From NCBI RefSeq assembly GCF_009914315.1, contig NZ_CP042596.1, positions 4,154,001 to 4,218,000 of the forward strand: a stretch of 64,000 nt of DNA, written 5' to 3'. The notes under the pieces are model-generated. The model ran no database searches and was not told the DNA's origin. It worked only from the letters and a program-made list of their open reading frames with translations. Shown in pieces: positions 27,138 through 34,567 of the stretch (position 1 is the first letter of the stretch; each line of letters opens with the position of its first letter). The DNA is from Granulicella sp. WH15. Its GTDB lineage: Bacteria; Acidobacteriota; Terriglobia; Terriglobales; Acidobacteriaceae. A program made the translations under genes and the position numbers.

Positions 27138-27306
27138 GACGTCCTGCCGGACGGGCCCGCTGCGCGCGGAGCGGGCGTTTACACGCCTTCTTACTGCTTC
27201 GCATGGTCCTCCCGTTGGTCGGAAATAAATATTCTCGCTGCCGACCAACGGGAGGCCCCATGCTGGTAACTTACCCATACTGCCCCGAGAACGGTACGAA
27301 GTACCG
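27138..27306. repeat. Modular intergenic repeat, copy 6
   Basis: Starts with the GTCCTGCCGGACGGGCCCGC module and a GCGGGCGTTTACACGCC segment. Continues with hairpin arms CTCCCGTTGGTCGG and complement around an AT-rich loop, and ends with the reversed gaacggtacgaagtacc module. Together with the terminator it fills the 303 bp before the GH57 gene. Confidence 0.85.
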
Positions 27307-27373
27307 CGCGTTATCCTGCAACTCAGGTCTCTCAAGCTCCATCTAACAGACACTGTTCTGAGGTACTCGCTTG

Positions 27374-29167
27374 ATGAAGGGCACACCCAAAGCGTCCGGT
27401 TTCCTGACCTTCACGCTGCACGCGCACCTGCCGTACGTCGTCAACCACGGCACCTGGCCCCACGGCATGGAGTGGCTCCACGAAGCCGCCGCCGAGACCT
27501 ACCTGCCCTTGCTCCGCGTCCTCGGCCGCTTGGAAAAAGACGGCATCGGCCTCCGCTGCAACCTGAACCTCTCGCCCATCCTGATGGAGCAGCTCTCGCA
27601 CCCCGTTTTCATCGCCGAGTTCCCCAACTACGTGATGCGCAAGATCGTCGCCGCCCGCGAAGACGAGGCCTTCTTCGCCCAGTCCGGCGAGACCCACTAC
27701 GCCGAGACCGCCCGCTTCTGGCACAAGTTCTTCTCCGACGCCCTGGCCGACTTCCAGGCGCTTAACGGCAACATCATCGCGGGCTTCAAACACTTCCACC
27801 AGGCCGGCCTCATCGAGATCATCACCTGCGCCGCCACCCACGGCTACCTGCCGCTGCTGGGCACCGACGAGAGCGTCCGCGCGCAGATCCGCACCGCCAT
27901 CGCCACGCACATCCGCCACATCGGCGAGCACCCCAAAGGCATCTGGGTGCCCGAGTGCGGCTACCGGCCCTCCGGCTTCTGGAACTACCCCGTCGCCAAC
28001 GCTGACGGCTCGCCCACGCCTCCAGGCTTCGACCGCATCGGCGTCGAACAGGCGCTCTCCGAGTCCTCCCTCGACTACTTCTTCGTGGACACTCATCTGG
28101 TCGAGGAGTCCGCCCGCACGCCCTCGCCGTACGAGCTGCGCAACGGCTCCGTGCCCACCGACGAGCTGATCGAGGCGATGACGCACCGCGACTACCGCCA
28201 CCTCTACCAGCCCTACTACGTCGACGGACCCTACGGCGGCTCCGAAGGCCGCTCCTTCGCCTCTACCGTCTTCCCGCGCGACCCGCGCACAGGCGTGCAG
28301 GTCTGGTCGGGCGACACCGGCTACCCCGGCGACGGCGACTACGTGGACTTCCACAAGAAGCGCTGGCCCGGCGGGCACCGCTACTGGCGCGTCACCGGCT
28401 CCAAGGTAGACATGGGCGACAAGCAACCGTACTACCCGCAGGAGGCCGCCGCCAAGGTCCAGAGCCACGCCTCGCACTTCGTCCACCTCGTCCACCAGGC
28501 GCTGGCGCCGGGACTGGCCGACGCCATCCCGCCCATCCTCTGCGCGCCCTTCGACGCCGAGCTTTTCGGCCACTGGTGGTTCGAAGGACCGCTCTGGCTG
28601 GAGGCCGTGGCCCGCACGCTGCACGACTACCCTACCGGCATCGAGCTGATTAGCTGCTCCGACTATCTGGCCCGCTACCCCCGCGCCGGGTTCATCGCGA
28701 TGCACGAGGGATCGTGGGGAGCCGAGGGCAACAACCAGGTCTGGATGAACTCCGAGACCAGTTGGACCTACACCCACATCTACCCGGCTGAGCTGTACAC
28801 CCGCGAGGTCTGCACGGCGGGCAAGTGGCGCGAGACGGCTCTAGGCACCCAGATCGTGCAGCAGCTCTGCCGCGAGCTGCTGCTGCTCGAGTCCTCCGAT
28901 TGGCAGTTCCTCATCACCACAGGCGCGGCACGCGACTACGCCGAGCTGCGTTTCCTGACGCACAACGATCAGTTCGTCGAGATGAAGCAGATGTGGCAGG
29001 CGTATGAAGCAACCGGCGAGCTGAACGAGCACCAGCGGACGCGGCTGGCGGCCATCAACCTGCGCGACGGCATCTTCCCCGACATCGACCCCAGCCTGTG
29101 GGCCACCGGAGCCAAGGAGGTCCGCCCCGAGCTGACTGACCAACGGAGCGAGCACGCGAAGCAGTAA
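27374..29167 (+). CDS. Glycoside hydrolase family 57, probable 1,4-alpha-glucan branching enzyme
   Basis: 597 residues. GH57 motif 1 is FTLHAHLPYVVNHG, motif 3 carries the nucleophile in GIWVPECGYRPSGFW (E194) and motif 4 the acid in APFDAELFGHWWFEGPLW (D394). The C-terminal helical part (VCTAGKWRETALGTQIVQQL, then LLESSDWQFLITTGAARDYA) is the DUF1957-type region found in GH57 branching enzymes, so glycogen branching is more likely than alpha-amylase activity. No signal peptide is seen, which fits a cytoplasmic glycogen enzyme. I chose the ATG; a TTG one codon earlier is slightly better spaced from GAGG. No other glycogen gene is adjacent. Confidence 0.87.
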   Translation: MKGTPKASGFLTFTLHAHLPYVVNHGTWPHGMEWLHEAAAETYLPLLRVLGRLEKDGIGLRCNLNLSPILMEQLSHPVFIAEFPNYVMRKIVAAREDEAFFAQSGETHYAETARFWHKFFSDALADFQALNGNIIAGFKHFHQAGLIEIITCAATHGYLPLLGTDESVRAQIRTAIATHIRHIGEHPKGIWVPECGYRPSGFWNYPVANADGSPTPPGFDRIGVEQALSESSLDYFFVDTHLVEESARTPSPYELRNGSVPTDELIEAMTHRDYRHLYQPYYVDGPYGGSEGRSFASTVFPRDPRTGVQVWSGDTGYPGDGDYVDFHKKRWPGGHRYWRVTGSKVDMGDKQPYYPQEAAAKVQSHASHFVHLVHQALAPGLADAIPPILCAPFDAELFGHWWFEGPLWLEAVARTLHDYPTGIELISCSDYLARYPRAGFIAMHEGSWGAEGNNQVWMNSETSWTYTHIYPAELYTREVCTAGKWRETALGTQIVQQLCRELLLLESSDWQFLITTGAARDYAELRFLTHNDQFVEMKQMWQAYEATGELNEHQRTRLAAINLRDGIFPDIDPSLWATGAKEVRPELTDQRSEHAKQ

Positions 29168-29323
29168 AAGACCCATCAACAGAGCTGTACCGAGTAGGCC
29201 TTCTCCTTCGTCAAACATGCAGTACCCACATGGGAGGCATCCCTCCTCCCCGGGAACCTCGTACGTCGTCCCGGCATCCAATACAAAGACGTCCGATCGG
29301 GAGCCGAACTAGACTAAACATTC

Positions 29324-30412
29324 ATGACACTCGCAGCCCTAGATCGAAGTCCAGATCGAAGCCCGGACCAGAGCCGCTCCCAGTCTCCCGAAAAACGGCT
29401 GCGCGACAGCTTCGGCCGCGCGATCACCGATCTGCGAGTCTCCGTCACCGACCGCTGCAACTACCGCTGCGTCTACTGCCGCACCGGCAACGAGGGAGCC
29501 CAGTACAGCGAGCTGGCCATCTCGGACTACGAGCGCATGATTCGGATCTTCGTCTCGCTGGGGATCGAGAAGGTTCGCCTGACCGGCGGCGAGCCTCTGC
29601 TGCGGGCTGGCCTCATCGAGATGGTGCAAGACCTCTCCGCCCTGCGCACATCCTACCTCCCCGACGGCACTCCGACACTGGCAGGTAAGCCCTTAGACCT
29701 GGCCCTGACCACCAACGGCCACCTGCTCGCCGATCTCACCGCGCCGCTCAAGGCCGCTGGCCTCAGCCGCATCACCGTCAGCATGGACGCGGTCGATCCC
29801 GAGACCTTCACCGCCATCACCCGCGTTCCGCGCAGCTTCGACAAGGTGCTCGCGGGCATCCGCGCCGCATCCGCCGCGGGCCTCGGCCCGGTCAAGGTCA
29901 ACTGCGTCCTCCTTCGCGGCTTCAACGACGGCCAGATCGAGCAGTTCGCCGAGTTCTCACGGCGCGAAGGCGTCATCGTCCGCTTCATCGAGTGGATGCC
30001 GCTCGAGGAAGACCGTAGCTGGAAGCCCGAGACCGTCGTCCCTATGGCCGAGATCGTCTCCCGCCTGAGCGCCTGGCGGCCCCTGGTCGAGCTGCCGCCA
30101 CACCATGCCAGCGAGACCGCCCGTCGCTTCACCTTCGACGACGGCCTGGGCGAGATCGGCATCATCGCCCCGGTCTCTCGGCCCTTCTGCGGTCACTGCA
30201 GCCGCATCCGCCTTACCTCCGACGGCAAGATCCGCACCTGCCTCTTCTCCCAGTCCGACCACGACCTGGTAGGCCGCATGGCGCGCGGAGCCTCCGACGC
30301 CGAGTTAGCCGAGTACATCCGTAGCATCGTCCAACACAAAGAGGCCCGCCATCACATCGGCGAGCCGGGCTTTGAAAAACCATCGCGCAGCATGGTCCAT
30401 ATCGGTGGCTGA
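29324..30412 (+). CDS. moaA: GTP 3',8-cyclase MoaA
   Basis: Radical-SAM enzyme that starts molybdenum-cofactor synthesis from GTP. The SAM cluster cysteines are C45, C49 and C52 in DRCNYRCVYC; the second cluster is bound by C289, C292 and C306 in FCGHCSRIRLTSDGKIRTC. The essential C-terminal double glycine is present (the protein ends SMVHIGG). KVRLTGGEPLLRAGL is the usual GGEP motif. At 362 residues it is longer than E. coli MoaA (329), partly through an N-terminal extension rich in RSPD/QSRSQSP repeats before the conserved LRDSFGRAITDLRVSVTDRC. No other moa gene is adjacent. No clear ribosome site precedes the ATG, so a slightly later start is possible. Confidence 0.94.
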   Translation: MTLAALDRSPDRSPDQSRSQSPEKRLRDSFGRAITDLRVSVTDRCNYRCVYCRTGNEGAQYSELAISDYERMIRIFVSLGIEKVRLTGGEPLLRAGLIEMVQDLSALRTSYLPDGTPTLAGKPLDLALTTNGHLLADLTAPLKAAGLSRITVSMDAVDPETFTAITRVPRSFDKVLAGIRAASAAGLGPVKVNCVLLRGFNDGQIEQFAEFSRREGVIVRFIEWMPLEEDRSWKPETVVPMAEIVSRLSAWRPLVELPPHHASETARRFTFDDGLGEIGIIAPVSRPFCGHCSRIRLTSDGKIRTCLFSQSDHDLVGRMARGASDAELAEYIRSIVQHKEARHHIGEPGFEKPSRSMVHIGG

Positions 30413-30503
30413 CCCCCATCCGGCTGCGCATCTGCAACATCCATGAAACAAGACATGACCACAAAACAAAGAAACGCGTAAAGTAGATGTTTCAGGCCCA
30501 AAC

Positions 30504-31751
30504 ATGAGAGAGCGGCGTCAGTTCGAGGTCATCGAGAGCAGGCAGATGGATCACCTGCGCGTCTTTCACGACGTGGCACGGACCCTGACCACCTCGCTCG
30601 AACTCGAAGAGATTCTGCTCGCCATCATGGACAAGATGGCCAACTTCTTCGGTCCCGAGCGCTGGTCGCTGCTCATGGTCGACCCCAAGGCCGACGATCT
30701 CTACTACGCCATCGCCATCGGCGAGGACGCCAACGGGCTGCGCGGACTGCGTGTACCCATGGGCCAGGGCGTCGCGGGCTGGGTGGCCCAGACGGGCAAC
30801 CCCCTGGTGGTGCCGGACGTCGCGCTGGACCCGCACTGGTCGGCCTTCTCGCGCGCCCATCCCGACCTCAACATCCAGTCCATCGCCTGCGTGCCTATCC
30901 GCTCGGGCGAGAACACGCTCGGCGTCATTCAACTGCTCAACAGCAAGCTGGACCTGCTCTCCGAGTACTCCATCTCGTTCCTGCGCATCCTCTGCGACTA
31001 CGCGGCCATCGCGATTCAGAACGCACGTTCGGTCACGCTCATCCATGAGCTGACCATCACCGACGACGCCACCGGCCTCTTCAATGCGCGCCGCCTCTAC
31101 ACCGTTCTCGACGAGCAGGTGCTGGTCAAAGGTACGCCTTTCAGCCTGCTCTTCATCGACCTCGACTACTTCAAGACGGTCAACGACGAGCACGGCCACC
31201 TAGTCGGCACGCGCCTGCTGGCCGAGGTCGGCGGACTGATCCGACGTGTCATTGGCCCGGATAATATGGCCTTTCGCTACGGCGGCGACGAGTTCGTGGT
31301 GGTGATGCCGGGCCTCGACAAGCAGGCCAGCGCCGAGCTGACAATGGAGCTTTGTCGCAGCCTGCGCGCCTCGATCTTCCTGGAGGCGATGGGCATGACG
31401 CTGCACGTCTCCGGCAGCTTCGGTCTGGCAACCTTCCCCGAAGACGGCAACACCGTCCCGGCGATCCTGAAGTCGGCCGACGCCATGATGTACGCGGTCA
31501 AGAACAGCACCCGCAACAACGTCGCCATCGCGGGCCAGGGGCTAGTGATGGACCCCTCGAAGCCGCACCATCAGGGTGCGGGCAGCAGCCGGGACTCGAG
31601 AACGCCCGAACCCAGCCGCCAGAATCCCAGCAGCGAGTCTAGTCTGGGCTCCGATGCTCGAGTTGCGGGGCCCGCTTCGGCTCCGGGCGCAAGGCGTCTC
31701 GATTTTCCGGGGCAGTCGGGTGGACACCGAAATCCCACACGCCGAGGTTGA
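30504..31751 (+). CDS. GAF-GGDEF protein, probable diguanylate cyclase
   Basis: Cytoplasmic signalling protein of 415 residues. A GAF sensor domain covers about 15-175 (GQGVAGWVAQTGNPLVVPDV, SIACVPIRSGENTLGVIQLL). A GGDEF domain follows (about 185-345), with LLFIDLDYFKTVNDEHGHLV and the intact active site FRYGGDEFVVVMPG, so c-di-GMP synthesis is plausible. I see no canonical RxxD inhibitory site at the expected place before GGDEF, which would mean weak product feedback. No membrane helix. The last ~65 residues are low-complexity (Ser/Pro/Arg-rich) and run 113 bp over the 3' end of the opposite gene. The start lacks a Shine-Dalgarno site; a later ATG (MDHLRVFHDV) is possible. Confidence 0.85.
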   Translation: MRERRQFEVIESRQMDHLRVFHDVARTLTTSLELEEILLAIMDKMANFFGPERWSLLMVDPKADDLYYAIAIGEDANGLRGLRVPMGQGVAGWVAQTGNPLVVPDVALDPHWSAFSRAHPDLNIQSIACVPIRSGENTLGVIQLLNSKLDLLSEYSISFLRILCDYAAIAIQNARSVTLIHELTITDDATGLFNARRLYTVLDEQVLVKGTPFSLLFIDLDYFKTVNDEHGHLVGTRLLAEVGGLIRRVIGPDNMAFRYGGDEFVVVMPGLDKQASAELTMELCRSLRASIFLEAMGMTLHVSGSFGLATFPEDGNTVPAILKSADAMMYAVKNSTRNNVAIAGQGLVMDPSKPHHQGAGSSRDSRTPEPSRQNPSSESSLGSDARVAGPASAPGARRLDFPGQSGGHRNPTRRG

Positions 31752-32661
31752 TCTCGCGGTCCGAGAGCACCTCCATCAGAGCATACTCCCCGATCAGCAG
31801 CGACTCACGAGGCACGATCTTCCTCCAGTGCCCACCGGGCAGCAGCTCGGTATTGGTCTCGACGACATCTTCCTGCCGCCCGTTTCCGCCTAACAAGCCG
31901 GTGTCGAAGCTCGCCACCACCCGCGCACCCTGCCGCACATCCGTCCGCACAATCACGTAGCGGCTATCCTCGGGCGGCGCGTCGCCCTTGCCCGGCTGCG
32001 TATTCGAGCCGTGCGTATCGACTGTCAGGGCGTGGCCGCCGTACGCGGGATCACCCACGCGCAGATAGAGCGTCGGCCGGTCCACATGCAGTTGCACCTG
32101 CGACCGCTCGCCTTTGATGACGACGATCTGGTGCTTGCTCGCCATCGGGTTCAAGATGCCGCGCAGGATGTTATGCCCGGTCTGCCGGTTCAGCTCGCCA
32201 TCGGACTGCGTCAGCGGCACCAACTCCGGCGTGCCCCTCCAGGTGTCGAGCGCCAGCAGATCCTCCCGCTCGGGCAGGCGCAGATCATGCGCGACCTCGG
32301 GCGTTCGCGAGGCGCGCTCGGCCTCCTCCTGCGCCAGTTCGGGGTCGATTCGTGGGCCTTGCGCGGCTGCTCCATTAGCGGCAGGAAAGTGCTGCTGCTC
32401 CCAGCGTTTGGTCGCCTCAAAGTCAATCAGCCCGACCGGAATCTCCTCGGTCTGGCCGTCCCGCTCGGCGCTTACAAACCGCACCACCGAACCTGCGACG
32501 GTATAACTCAGCACGATCTGGTAGCTGCCGTCCTTCAGGTAGAGCCGCGTGCGATGCTGCGCGGGCGTCTGTGCCCCTAACAGCAAGGACGACACCGCAA
32601 CCACAGCCGCCAGAACCCCAATCCGGAAAAAATCCCTGCCAACCCGCACGCCAACCCTCAC
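31639..32661 (-). CDS. Secreted protein of unknown function
   Basis: 340 residues with a signal peptide (GVLAAVVAVSSLLLGAQ). The first mature part (RTRLYLKDGSYQIVLSYTVA) looks like a beta-rich domain that occurs in other Acidobacterial secreted proteins, and the rest (IVVIKGERSQVQLHVDRPTL, DTGLLGGNGRQEDVVETNTE, LLIGEYALMEVLSDREINLG) is also beta-rich. I cannot name a family. It is convergent with the GGDEF gene and overlaps its 3' end by 113 bp; the final residues (RPEPKRAPQLEHRSPD) are low-complexity on this strand too. Confidence 0.7.
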   Translation of the reverse strand: MRVGVRVGRDFFRIGVLAAVVAVSSLLLGAQTPAQHRTRLYLKDGSYQIVLSYTVAGSVVRFVSAERDGQTEEIPVGLIDFEATKRWEQQHFPAANGAAAQGPRIDPELAQEEAERASRTPEVAHDLRLPEREDLLALDTWRGTPELVPLTQSDGELNRQTGHNILRGILNPMASKHQIVVIKGERSQVQLHVDRPTLYLRVGDPAYGGHALTVDTHGSNTQPGKGDAPPEDSRYVIVRTDVRQGARVVASFDTGLLGGNGRQEDVVETNTELLPGGHWRKIVPRESLLIGEYALMEVLSDREINLGVWDFGVHPTAPENRDALRPEPKRAPQLEHRSPD

Positions 32662-32730
32662 AAAACCATGTACATAAGACGATACTGGACCGAACCCGAT
32701 TCACCAGCCTCACGATAGGATAGAACCACC

Positions 32731-33741
32731 GTGCCCCCCACAGCCTCATCATCGCCTTCGGCGAGCGCCCCCGAGCGCCCAAATCCGAGCCAGAACGCCT
32801 CCCGCATCCTGATCGCCTTCGGCTGCGTGTACTTCTTCTGGGGATCGACCTTCGTCGCCATCCGCTTCGGCGTGGCCGTACTGCCCGCGTTGGTGCTCTC
32901 GAGCGCGCGCTACCTCATCGCCGGGCCGCTGATGCTGGCACTCTGCGCCCTCGGCGGCCTGCGCCTGCGCCAGAGCTGGCGCAACCTCGGCATTCTCGCG
33001 CTCATCGGCGTGCTGATGCTGGGCCTGGGCAACACCGGGCTGGTCTGGTCGGAACAGTTCCTCTCAAGCGGCTTCGCCTCCCTGCTCATCGCCAGCATCC
33101 CCCTCTTCGTCGCGATACTTGAAACCGTGCTGCCCAACGGCGAGCGCCTGCGCACACGCGGCTGGCTGGGCATCGCCGTCGGCTTCACAGGACTGCTCAT
33201 CCTGGTCATTCCAGGCTTGAGGGAGAGCCGCCACGGCCACTCCGGCCAGCTCATCGGCGCGACCGTCGCCATCGCCTCGGCCTTTGTCTGGTCCTGCGCC
33301 TCGGTGCTCGCTCGCCGATCTCGCCTGCCGGTCAGCCCCTTCGTCGCAGCGGGCTGGGAGATGACCTTCGGCGGCCTCTTCAACGTCCTGCTCACGCTGG
33401 CCTTCGGGGGCCGCAGCGGCGGCTTCGGCGCGGCGCACTTCAGTATGCAGGCGGCCCTATCGGTTGCGTATCTGGTGGTCTTCGGTTCGCTCGTCGGCTA
33501 CAGCTCGTACGTCTACCTGCTCGACAACGTGCCGGTCGCAAAGGTCTCGACCTACGCGTACATCAACCCCATCGTCGCAGTGATCCTCGGAGCCATCTTC
33601 CTGCGTGAGCGCATGGTGGCCATCGAGTACGCCGGAATGACCGCCATCCTGATCGCGGTCTACCTCGTCACCAGCAGCAAGCTCCAGTCCGGCGCGCCCG
33701 CTGCCATCGAAGAGTGCGTCGCCGCCGAGCCGCCAGCTTAA
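32731..33741 (+). CDS. EamA-family (DMT) transporter
   Basis: 336 residues with ten predicted membrane helices in two EamA halves. The first half starts FGCVYFFWGSTFVAIRFGVA and ends near FTGLLILVIPGL; the second starts GATVAIASAFVWSCASVLAR and ends AGMTAILIAVYLVTS. The conserved pattern YLLDNVPVAKVSTYAYINPI before the last helices is typical of drug/metabolite exporters. Substrate unknown. It begins with GTG. It is divergent from the secreted unknown, and its TAA stop shares the bases TTAA with the stop of the convergent gene. Confidence 0.86.
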   Translation: MPPTASSSPSASAPERPNPSQNASRILIAFGCVYFFWGSTFVAIRFGVAVLPALVLSSARYLIAGPLMLALCALGGLRLRQSWRNLGILALIGVLMLGLGNTGLVWSEQFLSSGFASLLIASIPLFVAILETVLPNGERLRTRGWLGIAVGFTGLLILVIPGLRESRHGHSGQLIGATVAIASAFVWSCASVLARRSRLPVSPFVAAGWEMTFGGLFNVLLTLAFGGRSGGFGAAHFSMQAALSVAYLVVFGSLVGYSSYVYLLDNVPVAKVSTYAYINPIVAVILGAIFLRERMVAIEYAGMTAILIAVYLVTSSKLQSGAPAAIEECVAAEPPA

Positions 33742-34103
33742 CCGGCCTTCGGAAGTTCCTTGTTGTAGACATAGACCCAGCAGAGACGGCGACGGCCATC
33801 AGCCAGGGTCACCATCCGCTTGGAGCGGACGAAGAGGCTGTTGGTAGGATCGGAGGGGCTGAACTCCTCGTAATCATCGAGGCTGGCCAACGTCTCCGGG
33901 TCGTCGGGCAGTGCAAAGACCGAACCCGACACCTTCTGCCCTCTGCCGCCGTTGACGACGACGGCGGGAAACTCGCCCAGATCGTAAAGCTTGCCCCGGA
34001 TCGTCCCCTGCCCCACGGGCCGCAGCTTGCCGACCGCGGCGGCGATCTCTTCAGGCGCTCGCTCGGGATGCAGAGTTCCGTAAACAAAGAGTTCGGCTGG
34101 CAT
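33738..34103 (-). CDS. Gamma-glutamylcyclotransferase-like protein (AIG2/GGCT fold)
   Basis: 121 residues. The substrate-binding signature LFVYGTLHPERAP lies at the N-terminus and the catalytic acid is probably in LASLDDYEEFSPSDP. GKLYDLGEFPAVVVNGG and VSGSVFALPDD complete the fold. The family includes gamma-glutamyl cyclotransferases and gamma-glutamylamine cyclotransferases, which release 5-oxoproline from gamma-glutamyl compounds. It ends an operon with an OPT transporter and a small unknown, which fits processing of imported peptides. The ATG follows GGGGGAG at good spacing; an overlapping GTG two codons earlier would give a GTGA overlap with the upstream stop. Either way translation is probably coupled. 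Confidence 0.83.
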   Translation of the reverse strand: MPAELFVYGTLHPERAPEEIAAAVGKLRPVGQGTIRGKLYDLGEFPAVVVNGGRGQKVSGSVFALPDDPETLASLDDYEEFSPSDPTNSLFVRSKRMVTLADGRRRLCWVYVYNKELPKAG

Positions 34104-34105
34104 GG

Positions 34106-34558
34106 TCACTCCCCCGTCGCCTCTATCTTACCAAGGAGCGCATCGAGGTGCTCAAACCCGTTGCGCGGCCGGTTGCGGATGTACTTACGAACCGCCTCCA
34201 GATGGATCAGCAGCCGAAAATAGTAGCCCAGCAGAGCTTCCACGTCGTCGAAGAGGAGATTCTTGCACTGGCACAGGTAAGCCACCAGCTCAAAGTAATT
34301 CAGGAACTCGATAAACTCTTCCGGCTCATCGAGAATCAGCCGCGCCTGCTCCCGCTTTGCCTCGTCCGTCTCGGAGTCGAGAATCTCCCGGATCTTCCTG
34401 TACTTGTCCTCGACGAAGAAGCTCCGGTGCAGATCCACGAGAAACTCGGCGCGGCGCGTGGTGGCGTTGGCCGCATACGTCCTCAGGCCGAAGGCCGCCG
34501 CTGTCGCCGCGACGATCAGGGTCAGCGAATCCTTGAAGATCGTCCACGTCATCTGCAT
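34106..34558 (-). CDS. Small membrane-anchored protein of unknown function
   Basis: 150 residues. One N-terminal hydrophobic segment (LTLIVAATAAAFGLRTYAAN) is followed by a helical, charged domain with RAEFLVDLHRSFFVEDKYRK and EFIEFLNYFELVAYLCQCKN. The pattern resembles DUF4760-like proteins, but I am not certain. It is the middle gene of OPT transporter - this gene - GGCT-like gene: it starts 9 bp after the transporter stop, and its stop is within a few bases of the next start. The tight spacing suggests that the three proteins act together. Confidence 0.72.
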   Translation of the reverse strand: MQMTWTIFKDSLTLIVAATAAAFGLRTYAANATTRRAEFLVDLHRSFFVEDKYRKIREILDSETDEAKREQARLILDEPEEFIEFLNYFELVAYLCQCKNLLFDDVEALLGYYFRLLIHLEAVRKYIRNRPRNGFEHLDALLGKIEATGE

Positions 34559-34567
34559 TCCGCCCTC

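Noticed and set aside
29168..29323. Possible molybdenum-cofactor riboswitch in front of moaA
   Set aside because: There is a small GGGAGG-CAT-CCCTCC hairpin, but nothing like the known conserved Moco RNA core, and the gap is only 156 bp.
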